DNA from: Ficedula albicollis
Taxonomy: Eukaryota; Chordata; Aves; Passeriformes; Muscicapidae
Direction of reading: 5' to 3'
Length of the DNA: 64,000 bases
Assembly (NCBI RefSeq): GCF_000247815.1
Contig: NW_004775881.1
Coordinates: 1,346,573 to 1,410,572 of the forward strand
Each line of letters starts with the position of its first letter. The first letter of the stretch is position 1. Below are positions 26,087 to 38,520 of this stretch, one piece after another. A program made the translations under genes and the position numbers. Below the pieces are notes generated by a model that did no database searches, was not told where the DNA came from, and saw only the letters and a list, made by a program, of their open reading frames with translations.

Positions 26087-27116
26087 GCAAAGTGTGTTTG
26101 CAATTGAGAGCAGAGTCCCTCATTCATCACCCTGCCCAGCTCCCTTGCCGAAGCAGTTGGGACGCTTCAACTCAAGTGGCTGGATGATATTTGTACATCT
26201 TGGCAGTATCTACAAGGCACTTTCTGGCAGCAGGATGAGCAGATCTCTCCAAAAGAGAAAACTGCTGACACAAGAGAGATGAACTGAAGAGTTACACACA
26301 ACCCTTTTCCGAGCCTTCAGCATATTTATTTTTTGTTTCCTTTTCATAAGAACTTCATTCAAACTGAAACCCATTTATTAATTTCTAACTCTCCACCTTT
26401 TTTTTTCTCTGCCGTCACACATTCCTTATGTGTCAGCTTCATTCCTTGTGGATCAGTTTTGAAATGCTAAAGTTTGTGACTTGGTACTTGCTAGGCAAGA
26501 CTTTCAGTGTTGAAATGTGGGCTTTCAAATATTATGGCTTACTGCCTTAACATAGATTCGAGTCCTGTAAAAGCAAAACTTCAAGCACAAGTGTTTCACA
26601 GAAACAATCCCATTTAAAAGTCAATAAAAACACGCAAGTGTTTCTACTTTGTTTCTTCTGGTTTTGCATTCAAAATTTCATGTTCAAATTTTTAGGTCTA
26701 AGAAGAAGTCATTTTAGGTTTATCATTACTTTGAATTTTGCTGTGAAAGGGCAGTTTAATTCACTTCTTTAATGAAATGACTTTTTTCTAGAGGAAAGAT
26801 CTGAAACTTACTCTGAATCGCATCAACTATGGGTCACCAATGTAATGTTGCAGTGAGCAAGGCAAACACTGCAAGGTAATGGATAGCTGAGGGGTGTAAT
26901 CTATGGAGCATGTGAAAGAATCTTGCTCTGTTCAGCACATGCTGGGCTTTTAGTCAAAAAGAGTACTCACTGCTGAATGCCCAAATGTAAGAAACATGAG
27001 TTAGTTGTACAAAGCCAAAGGTCTCTGAGGGATGAAATGCAGTGTCTTAGAGGATGCACTTTAGTCAGGAGTGACTGAATGGAAGGGAAAAGAGAGGAAA
27101 GGATGTGAAAAGAATC
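26087..27116. other. Unannotated DNA
   Basis: About 1 kb between the inverted repeat and the provirus, with no recognisable feature. Confidence 0.45.
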
Positions 27117-27122
27117 CTTCAG
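27117..27122 (+). other. Target site duplication, left (CTTCAG)
   Basis: CTTCAG sits immediately before the TG of the 5' LTR and is repeated at 28323-28328 immediately after the CA of the 3' LTR. Six-base target duplications are typical of class II (alpha/beta-type) retroviral integration. Confidence 0.9.
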
Positions 27123-27501
27123 TGTTGTAATTCGGTAAGATGAAGTAAAAGGAATGAATGAACTTACCCCCCGGTCCCCTGTCTTCCTGCCTGTCCTTCC
27201 TGTCCCATGACCTGTCCCTGTGACCTCCCTTCACCTTCAAGCCCACCTGAAGTTCCGGTGTTCGGACCCTAAGCCAAATGTCCTCATCCCATTGGCTGCC
27301 AGCCAAAATCCCCTCCCATTCCCTTCTCCTGAAGACCTGAGCCCCGGGAAAGGAACTTCCTCTTTCTCCTTCGCCACACCACCGCATGGAATAAACTAAC
27401 CTGGGAACTGAAAGAGCCTCTTTTGTATCCCTTTCCATCCATGCTAAGATACTTTGTCTGATCTTAGGTTATTAGGAAAAAGACACAGTATCGTTTTAGC
27501 A
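27123..27501 (+). mobile_element. 5' LTR of a class II (ERVK-like) endogenous retrovirus
   Basis: A 379-bp LTR begins TGTTGTAATT and ends TTTTAGCA, so it has canonical TG...CA ends. It is preceded by the target duplication and followed after two bases by a Lys-type primer binding site. AATAAA at 27390-27395 is a candidate polyadenylation signal. A pyrimidine-rich, GC-richer upstream half contains a CCCATTGGC CCAAT-type box at about 27288. I see no clear TATA box. The last 149 bp (27353-27501) match the partial 3' LTR with one visible difference, so the insertion is young. It would have driven sense transcription towards 28.3 kb. Confidence 0.93.
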
Positions 27502-27503
27502 GT

Positions 27504-27522
27504 TGGCGCCCAACCGTGGAGC
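27504..27522 (+). promoter_or_regulatory. Primer binding site, tRNA-Lys type
   Basis: TGGCGCCCAACCGTGGAGC lies two bases after the LTR. It begins with the 11 bases of the Lys(1,2)-type betaretroviral site (TGGCGCCCAAC) and then carries an extra C and a G-to-A change. A complementary host tRNA would prime minus-strand DNA synthesis. The position and the TGGCGCC start make the call strong; the precise tRNA is an inference. Confidence 0.88.
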
Positions 27523-28151
27523 TTGATTTTAAACCCCATTTGCCTGAAGTCTCAATTTTTGGACTTTAAAAAAGGCCGGTCGGGTGATTCAACTTCCTTC
27601 GTGGTTGGAGCTGTTTTTACCAGCCTCAAACACAGAAGGGTGAAGTGGAGACCTTCTTCGCAACTAGGAGAAGCCGCTTCTGGATTGGAACTTTTGCAGA
27701 GTTACCGGCGAAGCCGCACTCCGTCTGAGAAAGGTATATCCCTTCGGGGAGAAGGGAACCCCAAATTAGCCCCGAGGTACAGGGGAGGGGGGTTTTTAGA
27801 CGGATTAGTCCGAAGCTCGTGGGGGGTTCGTACCCGCGGGTGGGGAGCGGCAGCAGTTCGGGCGTGCAGCGGGGAGCACGTGGGCCGGTGTTGCGCAACC
27901 CGGCCGCCAGCGCACGTGTTCTGCCAGCTCCGCCTGGCGTGGGTCGCGTTGGTAGCGTGAGCACGGACGCGGAGCGTTCCCTGAAGGGGGATTCCCAGGG
28001 ACCGTCTGTGTTGCCACAGCGTAAGCCACGTGGAGAGTAACAAAGGCCCAGCACCCCCATACACATCACCTGGGTTTTGCAACCGGCTGCTATTTTGTAA
28101 CTTTTCTGCGAAAGACAGGGAATTGTGCATTTTTGTTTTTATAACATCAAA
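27523..28151 (+). other. CpG-rich retroviral 5' leader
   Basis: About 630 bp between the primer binding site and the gag start are strikingly GC- and CpG-rich compared with the AT-rich surroundings, especially 27800-28000. The region should hold the splice donor and packaging signals. AAAG|GTATAT at 27734 is a donor candidate only. Several overlapping frames of 74-168 codons on both strands are products of high GC content and low stop density, not genes. Surviving CpGs agree with a recent insertion. Confidence 0.75.
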
Positions 28152-28173
28152 ATGGGGGGGAATACTTCAGCAC
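28152..28173 (+). pseudogene. gag: Start of retroviral gag, cut off by deletion
   Basis: ATG at 28152 is followed by two glycine codons and a short Asn-Thr-Ser-Ala stretch. An initiator Met-Gly is the usual myristoylation start of retroviral Gag, the structural polyprotein that assembles at the plasma membrane. Only about seven codons survive before the sequence joins the middle of the 3' LTR at 28174. The frame then reads LTR sequence and stops at 28218-28220. All of matrix, capsid, nucleocapsid, protease, pol and env are missing. The assignment rests on position (end of the leader) and the Met-Gly start, since too little remains for a homology call. Confidence 0.6.
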
Positions 28174-28322
28174 GAACTTCCTCTTTCTCCTTCGCCACAC
28201 CACCGCATGGAATAAACTAACCTGAGAACTGAAAGAGCCTCTTTTGTATCCCTTTCCATCCATGCTAAGATACTTTGTCTGATCTTAGGTTATTAGGAAA
28301 AAGACACAGTATCGTTTTAGCA
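28174..28322 (+). mobile_element. 3' LTR, 5'-truncated (149 bp)
   Basis: It matches the last 149 bp of the 5' LTR at equal length, with one visible difference (CTGGGAACTG against CTGAGAACTG). It ends TTTTAGCA followed by the target duplication. The first 230 bp of the LTR and the polypurine tract are absent, so one deletion joins gag to mid-LTR. Confidence 0.93.
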
Positions 28323-28328
28323 CTTCAG
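28323..28328 (+). other. Target site duplication, right (CTTCAG)
   Basis: This is the second copy of the 6-bp host sequence at 27117-27122. It shows that both outer ends of the provirus are original. Confidence 0.9.
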
Positions 28329-31300
28329 TATATGAGGGGCTGCAGGAAATAAGAAGAGAATAACTAGGTTTTAATAACAAGTTTTAGTTCTGTCTGTGCT
28401 AAGGACAAGACGTATTGGTCTTTAATTGCAAAGGAGAAGACTTGGCTTACACATTAAGCTTTTGTGCTGGAAAGGATAGCAAAACATTGGAGTATGTAAC
28501 TTCGGAAGGTGAAGGGATCTCCACCATGCAAAGTACTCGGCAGACAAATGTTCAACAAATGGCCTAACGATAGTAGATCCTGGCTTTGAGGCAGTGGGTG
28601 GACCGTCTATATTCATGAGTCTGTAACCTTCTCTTTGTATGAGATGGTAGAAGTGCAGAGTAAAAACTAGTGGCAGTCTAAAGCAATAATTATATTTTAA
28701 TGAATTGTGCAATATTTTGGCTGCTGTAGTATATACAGAATAGGATTTCTGCTGAGCGACAATTGATGTGGGAGAAACCCAGTGACAAAGAGCTCCCCAT
28801 GAGAAGAAAGCCATTGCTGGATGAAGGAACAGTTCCGAATGGCTGTATATTTCATTTAGTTTTAGGTAAATCAAGGATGATTCCTTCAATTAAACAAATG
28901 AACTAATTGCCACTGAACAGAGAAGGTTTTGAGAAAGAGTTTAGCTAACTATGTTTCCACATGATATCTATTGCACAGTATTTGGAGAAATGGAAAAAAA
29001 GAAGGTAACACAAAATGCTTCTGTTATATACTTTTAATGGCAGCAAATCTACTTGTTTATACTTCTAATGGCAAGCAAATCTACTTGTTTGAACAGGGAC
29101 TGCTGTACCTATAGTCAATGTCATGTATGCCAGCGCCTGACAGCCACACCCTCCACATCCTCATTTTCCCGTGTTACATGGTCTGCTTCCTGTCATCTCC
29201 AAAATGTAACTCTGTGGCCTTTCTCTTCTAGCTCACTACCTTTATTTCAATTTTTTTCTGCCTGCTTTAGATGTGTTGGCTTAACCACCAAATTGTACAG
29301 TTTCCGGAGTAGTCATTACATGAATGACCAAAAAACATAATATAGTGGTGTCAAAGGACACTCCAGTTGTATTAAGAATTTGTCCATGCATGTCTTCACA
29401 CCTTTTTGGAAGAAAAATTCTCATATTTCCTAATAAAACCTTTATGCAAAAAAAGAGAGGAAATGAAACATATACTGTAATGATGCTGACTGCATGGAAG
29501 TATATATTAGAGAATGTCACGACACCTTCCAAACTCTTTTTCTCTTGTTGCTTGTTACTTGCTTGAATGTAGCCAGTAGGGCAAGCAATAAATGCATCCT
29601 CTTGATTTCCTTCTGTATACTGTTGCACACCCCCTTTAATCATTATGGATAAAAACTGCTGAGCACCTTAGGCAAAGGAGAGAAACAGAGTTCCTCCAGC
29701 ACTTCGGGGTTAGATCAGAAGCATGTTTTTGGAGCAAATCTCCAATCATCCCTATTTATTGCTTTAAATTGCAGAAATTTGGTCTTGATTTTCAAGACAC
29801 ATAATCAAAGACCATTCTTAGGATTAACCATGCTCATGGGTTCTCCATGTCAGCTTCAACTCTACCATCAAGATGAAAGTAGCTATCATCTTTAAAATCT
29901 GTATATTATACTAGTCTCACAAGTCATATTTGTATTTTGGTGGACACTAATGTTTTTGTGGTAAAAGGATAATTAAGTCAAAAACATGGATATTATATCT
30001 CCTTTTAACTACCTCTTTATGGAGGAAGGATAAATGATGCTTCTTTTTATTATATCATCTTTTCTGAATCCCAAAGATAATTACAGATATTTGAAGTGCA
30101 ACGTCTCAATTTTCTAGTGTTTTACATTTACGACTTCTGAAAATACTGACCTTTGGCAAGTACCAGGAGAACATGTTCTTGTCACTTCTTATTTCATGAA
30201 TTCATGGATTGATACATCTATGCCAAGCATTTTTACAGTTCTTGCTGCTGTATGTCTCAATGTTCCACTTCCTACTGCAGACTCACTCTCTAGTTAGCAA
30301 GCACCGATTAATGGATTGTCTGGATGGGTGATACCGAACTAAAATCCAAGTGAGATAATCAGCTGGAGGGAAGGTTTTGCTGGGTCTGTCTGTGGAGTTG
30401 TAGGAGGCCCAGAGCTAGCCCATTAGTCTACTCTGAGCACACTGGGCTGTGCCACTATGACCAGTTATCAAGACTTTGTTGGCAACCTTACAATCCATCT
30501 ACATTAATGACAAATTCTGCAGGCATGGAATCGATGAGTCTCAGATTTCATAAAGAAACTAACGTTCTAGTCCTCGAGGTTGCAGGTAAAGCCATGTAAA
30601 ACATGCATCTGGAAACTCAAATTCAGGAGCATCCAATATTTGTTTTCTTAATTAAGGCAAAAGTTAACGGAATGTTTAAGAAATTACATGTTCTGGGTAT
30701 TTTTCTTCACCACTTGGGAAATCAAAGTTCTCCCAGTCCCATTAATAACAACTTTCATGAAAAAGTCATGCTGTGCTTCTTAAATAGTGAAAACATTCTT
30801 TGTTATGACACTGAGCTTGTATTTTTCTATTTTTTAATGTATGCAATAACTTGAGACATAGATCTAAGGGCTGCAACCATACAGATGTATAAAATTATAT
30901 ATGTAATCAATAGACAGTAGTGCAATGTGTCATTAGTGCCTACAGCATCAATAGAAAATGTGCATAATTTAATGAAGAATGCCAAGATGGAATTTTGCTC
31001 TCTTCCTCCTTCTGATAAGAAGCACAGAGCTGTCTGTCTTACACTATAATGCTTAAATGAATTAATAGAATAAGAATGTTTCGTTGTTTCAGGTTCATTT
31101 ACTTGCATAAAGTCTACAAGAAATTTGCCATTAAGCTGCAGAGAACTTGCCTTCATAAACATATAACCAAAAATGCCAGCTGTTACTTTTATGGAAAGGA
31201 AAAATAGCATGCCCCTTCTGTGATAACTGTTCTTCTTTTCATACTTACACACTATACTTTTCTTTAAATGGCTACATGTCTTGGTACCCTTTCATAAAGC

Positions 31301-33871
31301 TTTCAAAGGATTATATAGTTTTCATATTTTATTTTGGCTCACTGACTCCATCAAAGGTTTAACAACCATGGAGAAGTGACAGACAGCTGAATACATGATG
31401 CCTTTCTCGCATAAGCAGGATGGGGATTATGCCACTTCATTTACTCAAAATGTCTTTCACAAACTACAATGTTCAAGAAAACCATAAGGATTTTTAAATT
31501 TGTGAGCAACATTTTTAGGGTCCGGGTGTACCTCAGCTTTCAGAAATACATGAATATGGAAGATAGCATCATAACTATTCTGTTGCCTGAAAAAAGTGAA
31601 GTACTAACTCAAGCTCAAAAACCAGACCAGTAACAGACCCAGGAACCCAATGGCAAGTGACCTCTGTTTTAAAAAGTAAATACATTGAAAAAATACATTA
31701 TGCATAAAAAGTCACAAAAAGGGTTATATTTCTAAGAGATGGCACTAATGCTATGGTTTTAAGTAAAAAGTTAAACAGTCTGTTCACTAAATCAGTGGCA
31801 TCTAAAATTTTAACCTTAAATAACTTGTGCCATAGGCTTGTAGTGCTGAGCCAATTATGTACCTGATTACCAGGGCCCAGAACTCTCTGCATCTGGGGCA
31901 AGAACTAGGTGCAGTTTCTTACCTCTCAGGTTAGTGCCTAACCATTGAACTAAGGGTGTTCAAAGGTGGACTTCACTTTCTTTTGCCAAAGATGTGCCAA
32001 TTCCTTTAAGTTTATAAATTTTTTTTTTTTTTTTTTTTGGTCAGGAGAGCATCAGAATAACGTTTTGGTCCAATGGTTAACATATTGACCATGAAGGCTT
32101 GGGTCTATATTATTATTTTGGGAATATTTAAATATTCTGTGCAAAGCAGAGCACCTTCAGTAGTGTTTTCTTAGTTGACATTGAAAAAATTGACAGCTAA
32201 TTTATTCTAAAAAACAGTTCTTCCCCTGCACTGTTGAGTGTAATTATAGAAAGAGGAACTGAAGGTGCAATGGGAATTAACAACTGATTGCTACATTAGT
32301 CTAAATAATCCCTTTGGTGTGGTTGCAATGGGAAGATCATATTACTTAAAATTTAAAATATGAAAAAAGCAAAAATACATTATTTCAAAAAGCAGCTGTT
32401 TTTTCAACAATATGACTTCAATTGTCTCTTCTGTTAACTGTGTTACATGCAAGACTCTTGCTCAACTAAATAAAAGAATAACTGACAGCAACATGCAGTT
32501 AAGAAAAAAAATTTGACACAGCTACTCCATGTTTCTCAAATCCTTTAGCTCTTTCTGAAAAGTTCCTGTGCTAAAAGCAGTTATGTTCTTGAAAGAAAGA
32601 GAGATTTTACATTTTTTGGTATATTGAAGAAGTAGATTATGTTTGTTCCAACCCTTAGCTTTTGCTACCACTTCACCCAATAATATTCATATTGGGTGTA
32701 TCTTACATGCTGAGTTTATGCTCTGAGCCAAGCCTGTCTGTGAATTTTCTCACTGGCTGATAATTATTGAAAGTTAATCCTACTCCAGCATTCCATCTAC
32801 TCTACAGGAGTAGACGTTGAGGGTGGTGGAGCCTTATTGTATTGCATGTACCAATATATGCTCAATTTTAAACAAATACTAGACTTCCTTTCTTGCTAAA
32901 AAATTTAATTCTTTTCTATTAAAAGAGTGATAAAACCACTGAAGTAATCTTATATAGTAGGCATAACAAACAAAACAATATATTTTGAACAAATAAGAAC
33001 TATTATTCCATCAGAATAAAGTATGACTATCCAGCTGCAGAGCTTCCTTTAAGGAAGCAGTGTTCCGTTACAGTCCCTGGGGGATGCCATGGGACACAGA
33101 AAGCACAAATGTTTAACCCAGAGGCATCCACAATTAATAGCTTTGCTCACTTTCCAGGTGCAAGAGATTTAAAATTAACCTGTGTAACAGATGGACTCTT
33201 CAGTGATGAAAAATGAAATTAAACAAGTTAATACATTTTTGGTATTTCTACAGCCCATTCTGGAAAAATCAGCCAAAATTTTAGTCAAACTAATGTATCA
33301 GATGCACAAACTAAGCAATCTAGGAATCTAGGAAGTACCTTTATGTTAACTGTGCACATGAAGCAGCACCCTAGTGTGTTTCCATGAAGTCAATTAAGCA
33401 TAATATTCAGTTAAATTCCCCAGTAAAATATTAATGTTGCACTGCTGGCTAGTTAGATCATGCAGTGATTGTTGCTTCATTTCCAGGCTCTCATCCTTCT
33501 GAGATCCAGATGTCAAGTGTTTCTTCATGCTGGGATATTTGAAAGGTCTTTCACCTGTCCTTGGCTTGAGCCCAAGATCCAGCTGCCCTGTACCTACCTC
33601 TGGGCCCAGAGTTGTGTTTTCAGGCAGGAAGAGGGTGTACAAGGACTTGATCTCTAAATAGTTAATAAGAAATAGTTAAATTATTGATAGGTGCTAGAAG
33701 TGTGCAACAGATATGATTAAAACCATATGGTGACTATTAAGAGGGCGCCGAAAAAAGGGAAATGGGACCCAATGATCTATGGAGATCCCTTCTAATTGCA
33801 ATCATTCTGCCCTTCTGCAATGAATAGCAGGTGTATGGGGAACATATAGGGAGGTAAAAACCAAAATCAGA
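28329..33871. other. Unannotated DNA, about 5.5 kb
   Basis: No transposon or gene was recognised. A minus frame of 155 codons (28422-28889) is the longest non-repeat frame near here, but it has no recognisable domain. A 31-bp unit is repeated at 29027 and 29058 (TATACTTYTAATGGCA type). A 20-base T run lies at 32019-32038. Confidence 0.45.
29027..29089. repeat. Two-copy tandem duplication, 31-bp unit
   Basis: TATACTTTTAATGGCAGCAA at 29027 recurs at 29058 with one substitution and a one-base insertion, both followed by ATCTACTTGTTT. Confidence 0.9.
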
Positions 33872-35421
33872 TTAAATGTTATGTTTAAGACATCAGTTAG
33901 AATTCACTTTGCTGCCTTCAGGCTAAAGGAATATGCATTATGTTAAAAAAAGGTAAATGGTTTTGATATTCTTAAGATTAATCTGGTTAGTTTGCACTGT
34001 ACCATAAATTATTGCTTAATGATGTGTACAGGAAGTATAATTAGTTTGATTGCAATAAAATCAAAATAAAAATTTGCGTCTTCTGTCAGGATTTCTGAAA
34101 ATTATTTACTTATTAAAATAATTAAAGTCTTAGTTTTTTTGTAGGCATGTAAGGATTGCAGTAAGTAATGCAATTAACCATGCATTTGTTATATTGTATT
34201 GGCATGTAATTAATCATACATTGATATATGTACTGTATTTTATATGTATAGTTGATTTACCATGATGATTTACCTCCCGATTTTTTAATGTAATCATGAA
34301 ATTGCATTTAGCAAAACAAATCTTTCTGAAATGGAACTATTGTTATTGGTTATTTGGCATTTTTAAAAAAATGTACTTTTGAATTGGTTTTTGCAAGATT
34401 CATCTCAGCAAAGCACTATGTAATCATTTCATTGAAATTCATTGCAGAGTTTTGTGAAAAGACATCCTTTTTTCCAGGTAACTATTTCATCAGGGTCAAT
34501 ATATGATAGTTAAATTGCAAAGGTGTTTGGCAACTGATAGATGGCAACTATGTGATACAAACTGTTTTAGATCACATCAATCCAAAAGTCTCACTTTACA
34601 ATTTTTTCAGATGTATTTTGAAGGACGGATGGCAACACTGCTCTTTTTAAATGTTATGTTTAAGACATCAGTTAGAATTCACTTTGCTGCCTTCAGGCCA
34701 AAGGAATATGCATTATGTTAAAAAAAGGTAAATGGTTTTGATATTCTTAAGATTAATCTGGTTAGTTTGCACTGTACCATAAATTATTGCTTAATGATGT
34801 GTACAGGAAGTATAATTAGTTTGATTGCAATAAAATCAAAATAAAAATTTGCGTCTTCTGTCAGGATTTCTGAAAATTATTTACTTATTAAAATAATTAA
34901 AGTCTTAGTTTTTTTGTAGGCATGTAAGGATTGCAGTAAGTAATGCAATTAACCATGCATTTGTTATATTGTATTGGCATGTAATTAATCATACATTGAT
35001 ATATGTACTGTATTTTATATGTATAGTTGATTTACCATGATGATTTACCTCCCGATTTTTTAATGTAATCATGAAATTGCATTTAGCAAAACAAATCTTT
35101 CTGAAATGGAACTATTGTTATTGGTTATTTGGCATTTTTAAAAAAATGTACTTTTGAATTGGTTTTTGCAAGATTCATCTCAGCAAAGCACTATGTAATC
35201 ATTTCATTGAAATTCATTGCAGAGTTTTGTGAAAAGACATCCTTTTTTCCAGGTAACTATTTCATCAGGGTCAATATATGATAGTTAAATTGCAAAGGTG
35301 TTTGGCAACTGATAGATGGCAACTATGTGATACAAACTGTTTTAGATCACATCAATCCAAAAGTCTCACTTTACAATTTTTTCAGATGTATTTTGAAGGA
35401 CGGATAGCAACACTGCTCTTT
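33872..35421. repeat. Near-identical tandem duplication, 775-bp unit
   Basis: TTAAATGTTATGTTTAAGAC begins copies at 33872 and 34647. Reading the two side by side I find only two differences in about 775 bp: GGCTAAAGG against GGCCAAAGG near the start and CGGATGGC against CGGATAGC near the end. The unit is AT-rich single-copy-looking DNA without transposon hallmarks. It is either a very recent tandem duplication or two haplotypes or contig ends joined in series by the assembler. Confidence 0.97.
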
Positions 35422-37677
35422 TTATTTTGTCCTTGATTGAGCAAAGATTATAAACACTTATTGCATTTCCACATTAATCCAAGGGTGTCTGATTCAGTCC
35501 TTTTTAAATTTAATTCCCTTTGATAGAGATAATTGTCTTTCTCTTTGTAACCTGGGTTTAATTTAGGAAGCTGGCTGCAGAACAAATGGCAGTCCTAAAG
35601 GAAATGTGTTGAGAATGTCTGAATATAGAAAAGAATATACTTGAATGTGTAAACGTGGTATTGTGCGCCCAATTATGCACAATTATATTTGTTTTCCAAC
35701 CTTCCGTTTCTACATAATACCACTGAAAACTGAAGTCTTCCAGAGGAACTGAATACCACAGAGCCTATTGACTTCTAGAGAATTAATGATGACTGAAATT
35801 CCCTAGAAGTGTATTTATAAGCTATTTCTGATAAAGGAGAACAATATTTTATAAAGTGTCTTGAGATGTGCACTTACAGCATGTCTTGGGTCAGGGGAGA
35901 TGTAAAGGCCACCTTACTTTTTTACTTGGTAATTGTATTCAATCGAGTGTCCTGCCAGCCCTCTGTACAGGAAACACAATTCCTCAGCCTCATCTCTACC
36001 TGATGTGTGAGGGATGGTAACACTGATGACCTGGGCTTGCCCATCAGCATTGCAATAGACTTTCTGCCAGCAAGAAGATAAATGACACAGCTCAGCACAT
36101 TAGGCTGATCTCAGAAACTTTTGATTTTTTTATCCTCCATCCGTCTGGATTTTAGCTAAGGCAGTGTTACAAAATTGCTTCTTTCAGCTTCTTGGCTTAG
36201 AAGTCAGCGTAAAATCAATAGAGGGGAACAGTGACTTACTATGAGCAACTATGAGCACGTGTGAGCTCTTACCCCACTCCTTTCCAATGAGCAGCTCTGT
36301 GACCAGAGTGCCCTGTGCCAGGAAAAATGCACACTTCACAGCTCAGCAGTGAGACACAAATGCCAGTTCCAAACCTGACATTTGGAGGGTGCTCAAGGGT
36401 TCTGCAGGGAAGGGAAATATTTGCCGACTGGTTGATAGATGGATGCAATGCTTAGAGAATGCAAATTGTAAGAAATTTTTAAGGCAGAAGCTTAAGCTTC
36501 TGTTCAGCTTAAAATATTAGATAAAGTGCCCAGAGTCTACTGCCCTTACATATCTGCACCCTTATGTGCATGCATGCTTTGTATAGATATACGACAATGT
36601 ATGTAGCTAGGCATATACCCATTTGTCACAGGGAAGGTATATGCAAATTAATCCATAACTTAAGTGTCTAGTAACTTATGTCCAATTAAGTTGGTTATAC
36701 AAACATGTGTTTTCTTGATCGAAAGATAAAACTTTATTTTGCTTTTTAAAGTATAACTTTGATCACAGTCTTAAGCATAATTTAACATTTTAATATTCAT
36801 ACTTAGAATTTTTCTACAGAAAAAGTAGATATATTACAGCTATTTTCAATGAAATACCTAGGAAATCTTGTAAGGAAACATAGATCAGATGAGATTAATA
36901 TGTGTCTGGAAAAAATCTTGCAAACAAAATTCATGCACTGTTGTTGCTTACTGAGTTCAGGCAGTCATACAGCTAATGTATGCTTGGTGATAACAGACCT
37001 GCAAAGTATCTTACAGACTCGAGATTAATGATTTTGGTATTAGACAGGTTAAAATGCCTGAGGAATTCTGACTAACCAATCTAAAGTTATACTGCCATGT
37101 GCTGGGCCAAGATAAAGCTGAGGAATAAATTTAGGATGTATTTTTTGTCTGTGGTTTTCTCATAAATCTAAGATAAAATTTTACCTGATTGGGGCATAAA
37201 GAACACAGACTTGTCTCCCACACCAGTATGAGAAATATCCGTGTGATTTAACAGAACAGAAGTTATAATCTCTGCAAACTGTGCGATCCTTAAAGCAAAA
37301 GTTACAAACTTGGGGCTAGGTAACTGCAAGGGTTGAATAGTCTTTAAAATAAAAAAAATTGTCAGTTCCATCTAGGAGTTGTGATTACCCAGGGCTTGCC
37401 AAAAAGGCAAAACATGAATCTTGGTCCTGGATCCCAGGAGTGTAGTTCCTCTCTCTCTCCTTCAGAAGAGTTGTCAAGGGGGTGCTTACAGCAAAGTGTA
37501 GTTACCCCAGCCAGAATGGGTGAAGCTAGGGAAGCACAGATTTCCTGTCCTCTGTCTAGCGTCAGCAGGAGCTGGAACTATAGGATAAGGATTCTAAATT
37601 CTTTCTTCAGCAGCAGATATGATGTGAAAGTAATGGGGACACAATATGGAAACTGTCCTTGCCATAATGTGTGTCAA
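35422..37677. other. Unannotated DNA, about 2.3 kb
   Basis: No gene, transposon or array was recognised between the duplication and the ATT microsatellite. Confidence 0.45.
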
Positions 37678-37821
<144 letters not shown>

Positions 37822-38520
37822 ACTACCATTGCACACACCTGAATAAAAGAAGAAAGTCTTTTTATGTGTACAATAGCAGATGGCTTTTCTTCTGACATTT
37901 TGTATTTAGTTTGATTACAGGCATTGAAAGCATCCTTTCACACATCCCTCACATTCAGCTTGCAAAGGCACCAGCCATATGATTGTTATTTTTGTCTTTC
38001 ATCCCTCTCTGTCAGTCCTTCCCCAGTTTTACCCTCAGATACTAACGGGAAATGTTTCTACAGTAGTTTTCAGTGTTTCTTCCAGTATTTGATGGAACTG
38101 GAAAAGATCTCACTGAGAGCCTTGTACCTTGTCACATTCAGCAATACTGAGGAAAAATGAAAGAAGTACACCACGTCCCAGATTCAATACAACATCCTAA
38201 TTGTACTCCTAACTTTTATTTAGGTGTCTACATTATTTTAGGAAAAAAATTAAAGCATAAGCGCTTTGTTGAGATCTGGTATTCAGATGCTGAGAATTCA
38301 GCCTTTTCAATATCATGCCAGAGACTAAATTTTGGATGCATGGTCTCTAAGTCCTCTGTGTATACTTAACAGTTCATTTTGGCTTCTGTATTAAGAGTGG
38401 ATTAAAATTTGATAAAATTGGATAAAATGTTGGGCTAATCTTCTTTGCAGTGGTCCATATGCCTCCTATTTCCCAGACAACATTTTTCCACTGGTCCATG
38501 GTTTTACACTGTAAAGTAAG

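Noticed and set aside
27454..28130. Five overlapping frames of 73-168 codons
   Set aside because: They lie in the CpG-rich retroviral leader on both strands. Low stop density in GC-rich DNA explains them, and none fits a retroviral gene.
28422..28889. 155-codon minus-strand frame
   Set aside because: No recognisable domain, no neighbouring exon and no sign of retrocopy. It is kept only as a chance-length frame, though a translated search would be quick.
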